NCBI RefSeq assembly: GCF_900106765.1
Contig: NZ_FNNG01000015.1
Coordinates: 1-61,343, forward strand
From: Tepidimicrobium xylanilyticum
GTDB lineage: Bacteria; Bacillota; Clostridia; Tissierellales; Tepidimicrobiaceae
Direction: 5' to 3'
Length of the DNA stretch: 61,343 nucleotides
Part shown: in pieces, positions 1-7,606 of the stretch
How the letters are laid out: each line of letters begins with the position of its first letter
How positions within the stretch are numbered: position 1 is the stretch's first letter
Made by a program: the position numbers and the translations under genes
Notes under the pieces: model-generated
Seen by the model: only the letters and a program-made list of their open reading frames with translations
The model's database searches: none
What the model was told of the DNA's origin: nothing

Positions 1-217
1 TTACAGTCTTTTTCGTAGTACCATTTCTACGATTATCTGTATTTTTGTTCTTTTTATCTCCTTTTACATATCCTAATTCTACCTCTAATTCTGCCTCTAA
101 CATCTCTTGTAGTGCATCTTTAAACATTTCTTTAAGATATGTGTGGAGATCATTTACTGTTTTTAAATCTCCATCTACTATCATATTTCTTAAAACTTCC
201 TTTGGTAAAGTTGCCAT
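1..217 (-). CDS. IS256-family transposase, N-terminal part
   Basis: The reading frame starts at ATG 217 (minus strand), behind an AGGAGAAT ribosome site at 223-230, and stays open to the window edge (72 codons). It begins MATLPKEVLRNMIVDGDLK and continues with LQEMLEAELEVELGYVKGD, then a basic stretch ending RRNGTTKK. The pattern of an E-rich LEAELEVELGY helix followed by a basic NxRNG segment is characteristic of IS256 (Mutator-type) transposase N-termini. The DDE catalytic residues lie beyond the edge, so I cannot judge whether the gene is intact. Confidence 0.88.
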   Translation of the reverse strand, partial: MATLPKEVLRNMIVDGDLKTVNDLHTYLKEMFKDALQEMLEAELEVELGYVKGDKKNKNTDNRRNGTTKKTV

Positions 218-309
218 AAAAAATTCTCCTTTCTAGTTTTGGTCTTATTTAGATTCTTGCCAGAAAAGAGAATTTTATTTCCTAAAAGCACAAATTATTT
301 TACACTACC
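1..309 (-). mobile_element. IS256-family insertion sequence, end only
   Basis: This is the transposase-proximal end of an IS256-type element that runs off the left edge. The outer end is the inverted repeat at 289-309, which on the minus strand reads GGTAGTGTAAAATAATTTG. It matches the terminal repeat of the degenerate IS256 copy at 57483-58942 (GGTAGTGTGAAATAGTTTG). The element stops 18 bp short of the cobA-hemD stop codon. The other end and the target duplication are outside the window. Confidence 0.85.
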
Positions 310-327
310 AATATTTTCAAATATTTT

Positions 328-1794
328 CTATTCCCCCCTTATCTCCAACAATTTTTTAATAATTCCTTCCACAGAATATTGATCACAAACTTTACATGGA
401 ATATTTTTTTCTATTAATGCTTTTTGAGTAATAGGTCCTATTGCTATACACTCTTTGCTTTTTACCTTTTCAATTCCAACCATGGCAATAGTATTTTCTA
501 CGGTAGATGGGCTGGTAAACAGTACTATGTCTACCTCATCAAAACCCCTCTCATCCTTTAGTTCCCCTAGAATGACTTCATAGATATGAACTTCATCCAC
601 CTGGCATCCAAATTCCGTTAAAGCTTCACGAAGATAAGGTCTTGCATTTTTGGAACGGGGAATTAAAATACGGTCCCCCGGCTTCACGTACTTAGTAAGC
701 TTATCAAATAAAGCTTCTGCTACAAACTGCTCTGCAATTATCTCTGGAATGACTCCTTTACTTCTTATGGCTTCTGCTGTCGCAGCACCTATGGCTGCAA
801 ACGACGCTTTAATTTTCCTGATATCAATCCCTTCCGTCAATAGCTTGTTAAAAAATATGTTGACTCCATTTACACTGGTAAATACTACATAGTTATATTG
901 TTCTAGATGCTGAAGGTATGAATTCAATTTTTCATCCCTATTTTTTATCTGTATACTATTTATTTCAGTTACTTCAGCCCCCATGTCCAGCAATTTTTCA
1001 CGGAGCTGTCTGGCTTGCCCTTTCGAACGAGTAACACATATATTCTTACCAAACAATGGCTTTTTTTCATACCAAGCAAATTGCTTCTGAAAATTCACCA
1101 CATTCCCTACAACTATAATGCAGGGTGATTGTAAACCTGACTCCTTAACCTTTTCTACAATATTCTGGAGGGTTCCGACAACTTTTCTTTGTTTTGCCGT
1201 AGTCCCACGCATAATCACTGCACATGGGCAATTTGGCTCCATACCGCTTTCTATTAATTTAAAAGAAATATGCTGTAAGTTCCCAAGTCCCATCAGAAAA
1301 ATTAAGGTCCCCTTCAATGTTGCAATGGAATTCCAGTCAATATTCAATTCTTCTGCACTTTTCCCAGTAAATACATGAAAGCTCTGTGCAATCTTGCGAT
1401 GAGTAACTGGTATCCCAGCATAGTTTAACACTGAAAGGGCTGAAGTAATTCCAGGAATCACTTCAAACTCAATATTCTCTTTCCTCAAATGGAGTATCTC
1501 CTCCCCACCTCTACCGAATACAAAAGGGTCTCCTCCCTTGATTCTTCCCACAATATGACCTTTCTTTGCAAGGGACACCAGCATTTCATTGATTTCTTCC
1601 TGAGTTTTATAATGGCATCCCGGCTCCTTGCCGCAGTAATAGATTTCACAATTATTATTTAAATGCCGCAGTATACTGCTGTTTACTAATCTGTCATACA
1701 TCACAGCAGTACATGTTGATAAAATTCGTGCCGCTTTTAGTGTTAGCAATTCTTCATCTCCAGGTCCTGCACCAATTAAATATACTTTCCCCAT
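328..1794 (-). CDS. cobA-hemD: Uroporphyrinogen-III C-methyltransferase / uroporphyrinogen-III synthase fusion
   Basis: Bifunctional tetrapyrrole enzyme of 488 residues. The N-terminal half (about 1-245) is a SAM-dependent uroporphyrinogen-III methyltransferase: GAGPGDEELLTLKA nucleotide-binding start, GDPFVFGRGGEE, and the VIPGITSALSVLNYAGIPV signature; it makes precorrin-2. The C-terminal half (about 250-488) is a HemD-type synthase that closes and inverts ring D (NICVTRSKGQ start, VVFTSVNGV, DIVLFTSPSTV). Such fusions are standard in Clostridia. ATG at 1794 follows a GAAGGAAGTGG ribosome site. It lies 92 bp downstream of the precorrin-2 dehydrogenase gene. The usual neighbours hemA, hemC, hemB and hemL are not in the window. 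Confidence 0.93.
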   Translation of the reverse strand: MGKVYLIGAGPGDEELLTLKAARILSTCTAVMYDRLVNSSILRHLNNNCEIYYCGKEPGCHYKTQEEINEMLVSLAKKGHIVGRIKGGDPFVFGRGGEEILHLRKENIEFEVIPGITSALSVLNYAGIPVTHRKIAQSFHVFTGKSAEELNIDWNSIATLKGTLIFLMGLGNLQHISFKLIESGMEPNCPCAVIMRGTTAKQRKVVGTLQNIVEKVKESGLQSPCIIVVGNVVNFQKQFAWYEKKPLFGKNICVTRSKGQARQLREKLLDMGAEVTEINSIQIKNRDEKLNSYLQHLEQYNYVVFTSVNGVNIFFNKLLTEGIDIRKIKASFAAIGAATAEAIRSKGVIPEIIAEQFVAEALFDKLTKYVKPGDRILIPRSKNARPYLREALTEFGCQVDEVHIYEVILGELKDERGFDEVDIVLFTSPSTVENTIAMVGIEKVKSKECIAIGPITQKALIEKNIPCKVCDQYSVEGIIKKLLEIRGE

Positions 1795-1885
1795 CTTTCC
1801 ACTTCCTTCTGTTTAAACAAATTTACCCTAACAGGCAATTTAGTCCTCTCTCATTATTGGACGACAACATTCTTCAATGTTGAGT

Positions 1886-2566
1886 CTAATATCCCATCTC
1901 CTTTTTGGTTGTAATTAATGCTATTTCAGGATAAAACATCTTCAAAATTAAAAGATGTTTGCCTGCCTGATAAAACTCATAGAAATCTTTTGTATTCATA
2001 AAATCCATGATTTCATTTTTATCCGGTTCATCTCCGATTGTATTTCTAAACGCACAAAGAAAAGATACAAATTCATCATATTGATTTATTTCTTCTTTCA
2101 TCCGATTTAACAAAAATTTAGAGGTTTTTGGACTACCAAGAATCGTATGTAAGGCAATATGTATATAATCTGTTCTTTTCTGTACCGGAGTGACAAATAA
2201 TCCTTGCTTAAAATCATCACAGTTCAAATAAATCTTATGATTTTTGTCACATTCCTCTTTAATCCTTTGATTCAAGCATTGATCATTGGTAGCAATTACA
2301 ATCAAATGTTTATCTTGAATAAATCTGGTATCATAAGACTCTTTAATCAGCTCTAAATTCTTGAGGCCGCTTAATTGTTCAAATTGACTACAAAACTCTT
2401 TTGATACCACGACCACCTTACAGCCCCTGTTAGCAAAGGATTTTGCCTTTATAAAACCTGCTGTCCCTCCGCCTACCACCAATGCTTTTATTTTGGATGA
2501 AATAAGCGATATCATCATATATTCAGGTATTACTTCTAAAATATTATTCCCAGTATCCTCTAACAC
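1886..2566 (-). CDS. Precorrin-2 dehydrogenase / siroheme synthase N-terminal domain protein
   Basis: A 226-residue NAD-dependent dehydrogenase of the CysG N-terminal/Met8 type. It would oxidise precorrin-2 to sirohydrochlorin, and possibly chelate iron, for siroheme or cobamide synthesis. A Rossmann dinucleotide motif (ALVVGGGTAGFIKAKSF) starts near residue 29, and the LIVIATND and NCDDFKQGLFVTP segments match the family. The last 50 residues look divergent. The start is GTG 2566 behind GGGGAGGAGA. It precedes cobA-hemD, which uses its likely substrate pathway. A LytTR-type promoter lies about 170 bp upstream at 2735-2798 and could drive it, although that sequence appears to be a duplicate copy of an accessory-region promoter. 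Confidence 0.82.
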   Translation of the reverse strand: MLEDTGNNILEVIPEYMMISLISSKIKALVVGGGTAGFIKAKSFANRGCKVVVVSKEFCSQFEQLSGLKNLELIKESYDTRFIQDKHLIVIATNDQCLNQRIKEECDKNHKIYLNCDDFKQGLFVTPVQKRTDYIHIALHTILGSPKTSKFLLNRMKEEINQYDEFVSFLCAFRNTIGDEPDKNEIMDFMNTKDFYEFYQAGKHLLILKMFYPEIALITTKKEMGY

Positions 2567-2734
2567 TCTCCTCCCCTGCCTTTCAGATACTCTGCTTCTA
2601 ATACTTTAATAACTGATATAATATGATTGTTTTGTTCCATCTTCAAGTTCAACTATAGCTTTAAAAGTTTTTGTAGCTTCTCTGTTAGACCTTAGCCACT
2701 TACCCGCCTAGCCAATGATCTCTATTAATAAGCT

Positions 2735-2798
2735 ATCATACAACTTTCTTCAATACAATAATTTGGAACAAACAGCACTCTTATCGGTATAAACGACA
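2735..2798 (-). promoter_or_regulatory. LytTR-type direct-repeat promoter, class 2, site A
   Basis: Two half-sites, 2765-2777 and 2786-2798 (plus-strand GGAACAAACAGCA and GGTATAAACGACA), are separated by 8 bp. A minus-strand -10 TATGAT lies at 2735-2740, 24 bp from the nearer half-site. The minus-strand half-site contains CGTTTAT, fitting the LytTR consensus. The downstream target, if the site is still used, would be the precorrin-2 dehydrogenase; more probably this is a leftover of the duplication. Confidence 0.6.
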
Positions 2799-2955
2799 TT
2801 TTTTATAAATAAACAAAGTATAGAACCCTTAAAAGAATTAAGGCTTTGTTCGCACAGTATACTATCCTATACAGGAATGGAAAATCTTCATATATAAGAA
2901 CTACTCCTATGCATAAAATAGTATTGACAATAAAATTTAGGGTGTAAAGGAAAAC

Positions 2956-3036
2956 ATGAATATACTCGCATGGAATATTAAAGTAGGGCAAAATAAAGAT
3001 AGTAGTTATCCTCCTTCAAAAACTAGACCTATATAA
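2956..3036 (+). pseudogene. N-terminal fragment of endonuclease/exonuclease/phosphatase-family gene
   Basis: ATG 2956 opens 26 codons (MNILAWNIKVGQNKDSSYPP...) that match residues 3-25 of the complete gene at 11731-12474, then hit a stop at 3034. The upstream 240 bp are duplicated too. It is a dead remnant of the second copy. Confidence 0.85.
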
Positions 3037-3121
3037 TTGTGTGGATATTAGAAAATCAGCCTTTGCTGGGTTTATGAATATTAACTAACCCTTGTATAGG
3101 ATCCTAAAATACCATCTCCGC

Positions 3122-3763
3122 TCATGCAATAATCTTACGATTTTTTATAACTAACTTTTTACATCCTTCAATATTGGCAATTCTTTCATCATGTGTTACT
3201 AAAATTACTGTCTTACCCTTTTTATTGAGTTCTTTTAAAATCTCATAAACCTTTCTACTGTTATCTCCATCTAAATTGCCAGTAGGCTCATCTGCAAATA
3301 TATATTGGGAATCTTTAGCTAGCAACCTTGCCAAAGATACTCTTTGCTGTTCCCCACCACTTAATTGATAAATTTTTTTGTTTTGATAATTATCTAAACC
3401 AACCTTATTCAAAGAGTCTTTAATAACAGCTCCTTTATCCTTGCACTTCTTATATGCTAATGATATCTTTATATTATTAAAAACTGTCTCTTCTTCCATT
3501 AAGGCATAGTTTTGAAATATAAACCCTGCCTTTTCTCTAAAAAACCTCTGTTTTCCTTTTAAACTATTAATTTTAGTACCTTCTATAAATATGTTTCCTT
3601 TATCAGGTTGTTCCATTAAAGACATTATATTCAGAAGAGTTGTTTTACCGCTTCCACTTTCTCCTGTAATTATAACAAATTCACCTTTTTTTATTGTAAG
3701 ATTTACATCTTCGAAGATAAGTTTGTCTCCAAATGATTTAGAAATGTTTAATAATTCTATCAC
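3122..3763 (-). CDS. Lactococcin-972-type bacteriocin ABC transporter ATP-binding protein
   Basis: A 213-residue ABC ATPase, cytoplasmic and peripheral to the membrane. It has Walker A (GESGSGKTTLLN), Q-loop (FIFQNYALMEEETV), signature (LSGGEQQRVSLARLLA), Walker B (YIFADEPTGNLD) and H-loop (VTHDE). Its size and the NYALMEEETVFNNIKI segment fit the small ATPase family linked with lactococcin 972 immunity/export (LolD-like). It starts at GTG 3763, two bases after the stop of the 720-residue membrane protein gene and behind AGGAGGG, so the pair is translationally coupled. The likely role is to energise that membrane protein in export of, or immunity to, the secreted protein at 6079-6492. The substrate is inferred from context. 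Confidence 0.85.
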   Translation of the reverse strand: MIELLNISKSFGDKLIFEDVNLTIKKGEFVIITGESGSGKTTLLNIMSLMEQPDKGNIFIEGTKINSLKGKQRFFREKAGFIFQNYALMEEETVFNNIKISLAYKKCKDKGAVIKDSLNKVGLDNYQNKKIYQLSGGEQQRVSLARLLAKDSQYIFADEPTGNLDGDNSRKVYEILKELNKKGKTVILVTHDERIANIEGCKKLVIKNRKIIA

Positions 3764-3764
3764 T

Positions 3765-5930
3765 CTAATGCCCTCCTTTCATCATGTAACTTATGGACTT
3801 TCTACTTATTAACGCAGAAAGCAGAATCATAGCCAGCAAATCTGCTAACAATATTAAAAGCATAAATATAAACGGCACACTATAATATGTCAGTATTATT
3901 CCTATTGCAGCTGTGTTAATTAATATAACATGCATGCTTCTCCTAGCAAAACTATATCCAAATAAATATTTTAAATATAATTTATATTTTTTACTTTCAT
4001 AATAGGATAGATTAAATAAAATAGTAGATACTCCAAAGCCTATAATCAATATAAATTGTAGTATCTCTGTTATACGAGTAAGGTTTCTCAGATTTCTTAT
4101 TTCTTCTGCACGTAAATCATAAATAGGTGATAGAGTATTGAATATATTAGTTAATCCATATTTCTCTGAAATTGAAATGAATTTTTCAGTGGATTTAATA
4201 TCACCTTCAATATAGCAACAATTAGTTAAGTATGAATAATAGTTAGAAGGATCTAAGTTCAAAGTATCTATCACTACAATGGGGTTTTCAACACAGTTAC
4301 CATATTCTCCTTCTACATCAGGATCATATGTAAAGTATCTTAAATTATCAGGAACATAAATGATATTGATATCCAAGTCTTCAATCTTTGTTTCTTCAGG
4401 GGGCATGTTCATCTTCTCATTGTATATGTCAGCAACCCTTACTTTTAAAAAATAAAATCCTTCAATAAACTTGTCCTTAATAAAATCTTCATGCTCTTTT
4501 AATGAAATTGGAACTAAAATATTTTGTATTAATTCATCTTTAATTATTCTATTTACAACATCTTCACCATGTATATCCTTTATAGGATGTCTTTTCAAAT
4601 AATTTTCATTTACCATTATCGACTTTCCTGAAGGTGAAAGAAGTTCAATTTCCCCATCTGTATTAGCATCATAAATATATACTCCAGATGATAACTTGTG
4701 ATAATTAAAAGCTCTAATAAAAAACATATTCATTTCATCTTCTAATTCTCTATAAAATTCTTTGGACTTCAATTCATATTCTCTAAAGGCTACTGGATCT
4801 TCAGTTAGAAACCACGCCCGAGTTCCATAAATGTTTTCAGCATAGCTCCAGTATTCATTTCCATAATAAAATTTATTTAACTTGTCATTTATCTCTTTGG
4901 AAAATGTAAAAATAAATATTATAAAGATTAAAATAATACACTTTAATGCAAGCTGTAATTTATATACAATATTAAAAGTCTTCCTATTTTTCAGCAATTC
5001 ATACTTACTATAATATTTCCCTTGAAAAGACGAGACTAATAAAACCACAACAAGCAAAAACAATAACATAATTCCTAGAAATAACATAATTGCAAATAAA
5101 AATTCGGAAAGATAATTAACTCTTCCAATGCTTTTCAAATATATGGTGACCCCCATTGATAGAATTCCGAAATTTAACAATATCGAAAATTTAAATCCCT
5201 CTAAATAAAATAAAAATATTCTCCTTACACTGTATCCCCACAACTTTAAAATAGTAATATTTTTACACTGAGAAATGGCAAATCGTATACAACTAAAGAT
5301 GAATAGTACAACAAAAAGCAATGCTGTAAATCCTATTAACATAAAATTTTCACTTAAAATATCCAAAAAATATTCTAATAGGTTTGGATTGTAAACCTCA
5401 AAGATTTCTGTCTTGCCTAAATAATTATTTAAATATTCAACTACCCTATTTAAAATTTCCTGATCTGTTGTACCTATATAATATAAACCACCATATCCAC
5501 CTACCTTTGACAAATTGTTGATTGGATATATTCTTATTGTATCCTCTTTTAAAAAAGCTTTAAATGTTCCAATTTGGTTAGGGGCATCATAATATTTATC
5601 ACAGATATATGTCTCGGAACCATCTTGAGGAAACTTTCCAGAACTTAAACTGACTTTTCCGTCTAATGTCGTATCCGTTGAATAAATATATATATCATCA
5701 GAATTTACCATAGTATATTTAGCTAAATATATATTTTCTTCCTCACTAATTTTATTCAAATGGTAAAGAATCTCTTCCTCGGAGTGAATACTTTGGTCGC
5801 ATATCAATGTAAATGCTGAACTGTTTTTGTACATTAACTTGTTTACATAATGTAATTCTGAAAACTCTATAATTATAAATAAGAATAAAGTACCTAAAAT
5901 TAACATCAACAAATTAAGAATCCTCTTCAA
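3765..5930 (-). CDS. Bacteriocin-associated integral membrane protein (lactococcin 972 immunity-type permease)
   Basis: A large polytopic protein of about 720 residues: an N-terminal membrane segment (ILNLLMLILGTLFLFIIIEF), a roughly 170-residue extracytoplasmic domain, three to four membrane helices (about 195-320), another helix, a long extracellular domain (about 360-620) and three C-terminal helices. Architecture and length match the bacteriocin-associated membrane family (DUF1430, seven-TM immunity type), and the partner ATPase follows directly. I favour TTG 5930, 7 nt after GGGGAGAG; TTG 5936 is the alternative. Downstream of the lactococcin-972-like gene, it probably forms the MacB-like transporter that confers immunity. 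The family assignment rests on topology and context rather than a sharp motif. Confidence 0.8.
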   Translation of the reverse strand: MKRILNLLMLILGTLFLFIIIEFSELHYVNKLMYKNSSAFTLICDQSIHSEEEILYHLNKISEEENIYLAKYTMVNSDDIYIYSTDTTLDGKVSLSSGKFPQDGSETYICDKYYDAPNQIGTFKAFLKEDTIRIYPINNLSKVGGYGGLYYIGTTDQEILNRVVEYLNNYLGKTEIFEVYNPNLLEYFLDILSENFMLIGFTALLFVVLFIFSCIRFAISQCKNITILKLWGYSVRRIFLFYLEGFKFSILLNFGILSMGVTIYLKSIGRVNYLSEFLFAIMLFLGIMLLFLLVVVLLVSSFQGKYYSKYELLKNRKTFNIVYKLQLALKCIILIFIIFIFTFSKEINDKLNKFYYGNEYWSYAENIYGTRAWFLTEDPVAFREYELKSKEFYRELEDEMNMFFIRAFNYHKLSSGVYIYDANTDGEIELLSPSGKSIMVNENYLKRHPIKDIHGEDVVNRIIKDELIQNILVPISLKEHEDFIKDKFIEGFYFLKVRVADIYNEKMNMPPEETKIEDLDINIIYVPDNLRYFTYDPDVEGEYGNCVENPIVVIDTLNLDPSNYYSYLTNCCYIEGDIKSTEKFISISEKYGLTNIFNTLSPIYDLRAEEIRNLRNLTRITEILQFILIIGFGVSTILFNLSYYESKKYKLYLKYLFGYSFARRSMHVILINTAAIGIILTYYSVPFIFMLLILLADLLAMILLSALISRKSISYMMKGGH

Positions 5931-6005
5931 ATACAAACTCTCCCCTTTTATAATTGATGTTTTCTATAAGAAGAAACCTAAAAAAATTTTTTCTTTTAGA
6001 ATCTA

Positions 6006-6023
6006 TATCAAAGTAGAAGCGTA
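6006..6023. repeat. 18-bp inverted repeat, left arm (pairs with 6521-6538)
   Basis: TATCAAAGTAGAAGCGTA here is the exact reverse complement of 6521-6538. The arms flank the lactococcin-972-like gene: this one lies past its stop codon, the other in its leader. They could pair in the mRNA or mark the ends of a small mobile or invertible unit. Confidence 0.75.
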
Positions 6024-6078
6024 CGAAATACTATCTCATTTTATTTATCAAAGATTTTCTATGTTCTCTCCTGATAAA

Positions 6079-6492
6079 CTATCTGTAATCATAATATGCT
6101 TTATTTATTCCCCTAATTGTCCATTTTGCTGCCGCTCTACTCCAATCACCGACTGTAACCCAACCACCGTCATCAACCACTCCCAGTCCATTCTTTACAG
6201 AAGCCTTACCTTCTCCAATATATGGTTTGTACTCTGAAATCACCTCTCCGCTTCTTTTTCCCGCTAGCCAATAACCTACTCTTTCTCCATCTTTGTTGTA
6301 AATATATCTATCATCTACCTTAGCTGGATAAAAAGCCGAATCATCTGGTAGAACATCTTCTGCTTTCACAATCATAAAGCCTCTGCCCGATTTCCCATCA
6401 TGGAAACTATAAATAGTACCATTTGCAAATACTGGGATTGCAGAAATAATTAATAGTGTAACTATGCAAAATAATACTACTCTCCTTTTCAT
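6079..6492 (-). CDS. Lactococcin-972-family secreted bacteriocin-like protein
   Basis: A secreted protein of 137 residues from ATG 6492 (RBS GGGAGGAG, 6 nt away). The Sec signal peptide is MKRRVVLFCIVTLLIISA with cleavage near PVFA/NG. The mature part is about 115 residues, without cysteines, rich in Gly, Tyr and charged residues, and ends GINKAYYDYR. The family's C-termini end in aromatic Tyr-Tyr patterns after a W...A..K segment; here GDWSRAAAKWTIRG precedes the end. It is longer than lactococcin 972 (66 mature residues). Its two downstream neighbours are the classical lactococcin 972 partners, and this supports the call most. A LytTR-type promoter lies 240-300 bp upstream. Activity is inferred. 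Confidence 0.7.
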   Translation of the reverse strand: MKRRVVLFCIVTLLIISAIPVFANGTIYSFHDGKSGRGFMIVKAEDVLPDDSAFYPAKVDDRYIYNKDGERVGYWLAGKRSGEVISEYKPYIGEGKASVKNGLGVVDDGGWVTVGDWSRAAAKWTIRGINKAYYDYR

Positions 6493-6520
6493 CTCTATTC
6501 TCCTCCCTTTCATTGTAATA

Positions 6521-6538
6521 TACGCTTCTACTTTGATA
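6521..6538. repeat. 18-bp inverted repeat, right arm (pairs with 6006-6023)
   Basis: TACGCTTCTACTTTGATA is the exact reverse complement of 6006-6023 and sits 15 bp upstream of the ribosome site of the lactococcin-972-like gene. Confidence 0.75.
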
Positions 6539-6729
6539 ATCTCTATTTTAATAATGTTTAATTATTATATAGTTATCTTTTCAGGATAGATACTTAATAT
6601 TTTTCCACCAAATCTCACTGTGATTCAAACTATAAAACTAAAGCTATATATTAATTAATACCACCACCTCAATTAAAACACCTTCTCTCTAATACTTACC
6701 ATACTATTAGTACTTTTTATAAAAAGGTT

Positions 6730-6793
6730 ATCATACCATTTTGTACATTACAATAGATTTGGACAAACAACACTCTTACCGGTATGAACGACA
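6730..6793 (-). promoter_or_regulatory. LytTR-type direct-repeat promoter, class 2, site B
   Basis: Half-sites GGACAAACAACA (6761-6772) and GGTATGAACGACA (6781-6793) are separated by 8 bp. A minus-strand extended -10 (TGG TATGAT, 6730-6735 for the hexamer) lies 25 bp away. It reads towards the lactococcin-972-like gene and its transporter genes. The core is shared with sites at 2765-2798 and 11546-11578, while the flanks differ, which suggests constraint on the site itself. Confidence 0.7.
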
Positions 6794-6932
6794 TTTTTTG
6801 ATAATATGTTATTTATACCTATAACTGTAAGTGACAATTTAAGATGTTGCAGATACTATACCATAAGTCTGACGTGAATTTTACCAAACCTCGGAGTAGA
6901 TATATTAACTTTTTATAATATGTCCATAAATA

Positions 6933-6966
6933 GAAAAACATCCCCACCTTTTATAAATGGGGATAT
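6933..6966 (-). terminator. Rho-independent terminator
   Basis: Stem ATCCCCA (6940-6946) / TGGGGAT (6958-6964); on the minus strand it is followed by GTTTTTC. It ends transcription from the exporter genes and methyltransferase remnant at 7152-11148. Confidence 0.7.
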
Positions 6967-7151
6967 TTTAATACTTTAATTCTTAAATAGAATTTTACAT
7001 TCTCCTAGAATAAAATATGACCAAGGTAAAAGTTGATCTCATTCTTAAATATGATATGAAATAACACATTTGTCATAAGAAAAATGAAAAAAGGAAAGAC
7101 CCTTGATGTAATATTGTCTGGGAAAACAAACAAAAATCGGGATAATAGCTC

Positions 7152-7396
7152 TTACCCATACCTATAAATGATGAACTTTTCTCTTATATCATCTGCTCCT
7201 AGTACTCTAATTTTATTTAGTATTCTAAATGAATCTTGACTTTTAAGAAATTGTTTATATTTAGGCATTGGATAATAAAGTATAATATCTGCTAGATGGC
7301 TATCCTTCTCTAGTGATTCTAATATATTATAAATACCTTTTTAAAAATTCCAACAGTACTTATACCTAATAGTTTATCAAAATTTCTTTCAGCCAT
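7152..7396 (-). pseudogene. SAM-dependent methyltransferase remnant with internal deletion
   Basis: ATG 7396, behind AAAGGAAG, encodes MAERNFDKLLGISTVGIFKK, then the frame breaks at a TAG near 7320. A second frame resumes as NILESLEKDSHLADIILYYP and ends FIIYRYG at the TAA 7152-7154. The start and end resemble the N- and C-termini of small class I methyltransferases found in Firmicutes. The middle, with the SAM-binding region, is gone. It is a decayed passenger at the end of the exporter operon. Confidence 0.6.
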
Positions 7397-7606
7397 TGTT
7401 GCTTCCTTTAAATTTTGTATTTAAGCTCAATATATCATCATCTATTTTCAATATTATATCATAAAAGCAATATACTGTTCTGCTTATAATATATTATCCA
7501 CTACAAACTATTAGTAGCTGAATGGCCTAAAGAAATTGTAAAAAAAAACATGTCAATTAAATCATTTCACTACCCATATATGATTGTAGTCAGCTTATAA
7601 TACCTG

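Larger units (their letters stand above)
2711..3036. repeat. Degenerate duplicate of 11491-11816 (promoter region plus 5' end of an endonuclease-fold gene)
   Basis: About 320 bp here align almost base for base with 11491-11816: the LytTR-type promoter, an AT-rich leader and the first codons of the gene at 11731. Differences are scattered substitutions and small indels, and similarity fades after about 3030. This is an old duplication, with this copy decaying. It fills most of the 555-bp gap between the precorrin-2 dehydrogenase and the ABC gene; the remainder (2567-2710 and 3037-3121) shows nothing recognisable. Confidence 0.85.
6539..7151. other. Gene-free stretch upstream of the bacteriocin-like gene
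   Basis: AT-rich sequence. It holds the LytTR-type promoter (6730-6793) and a minus-strand terminator (6933-6966). Between 7010 and 7140 I see no supported gene; a 15-codon plus-strand frame at about 7016 (MTKVKVDLILKYDMK) is probably a remnant but is unrecognised. Confidence 0.5.
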
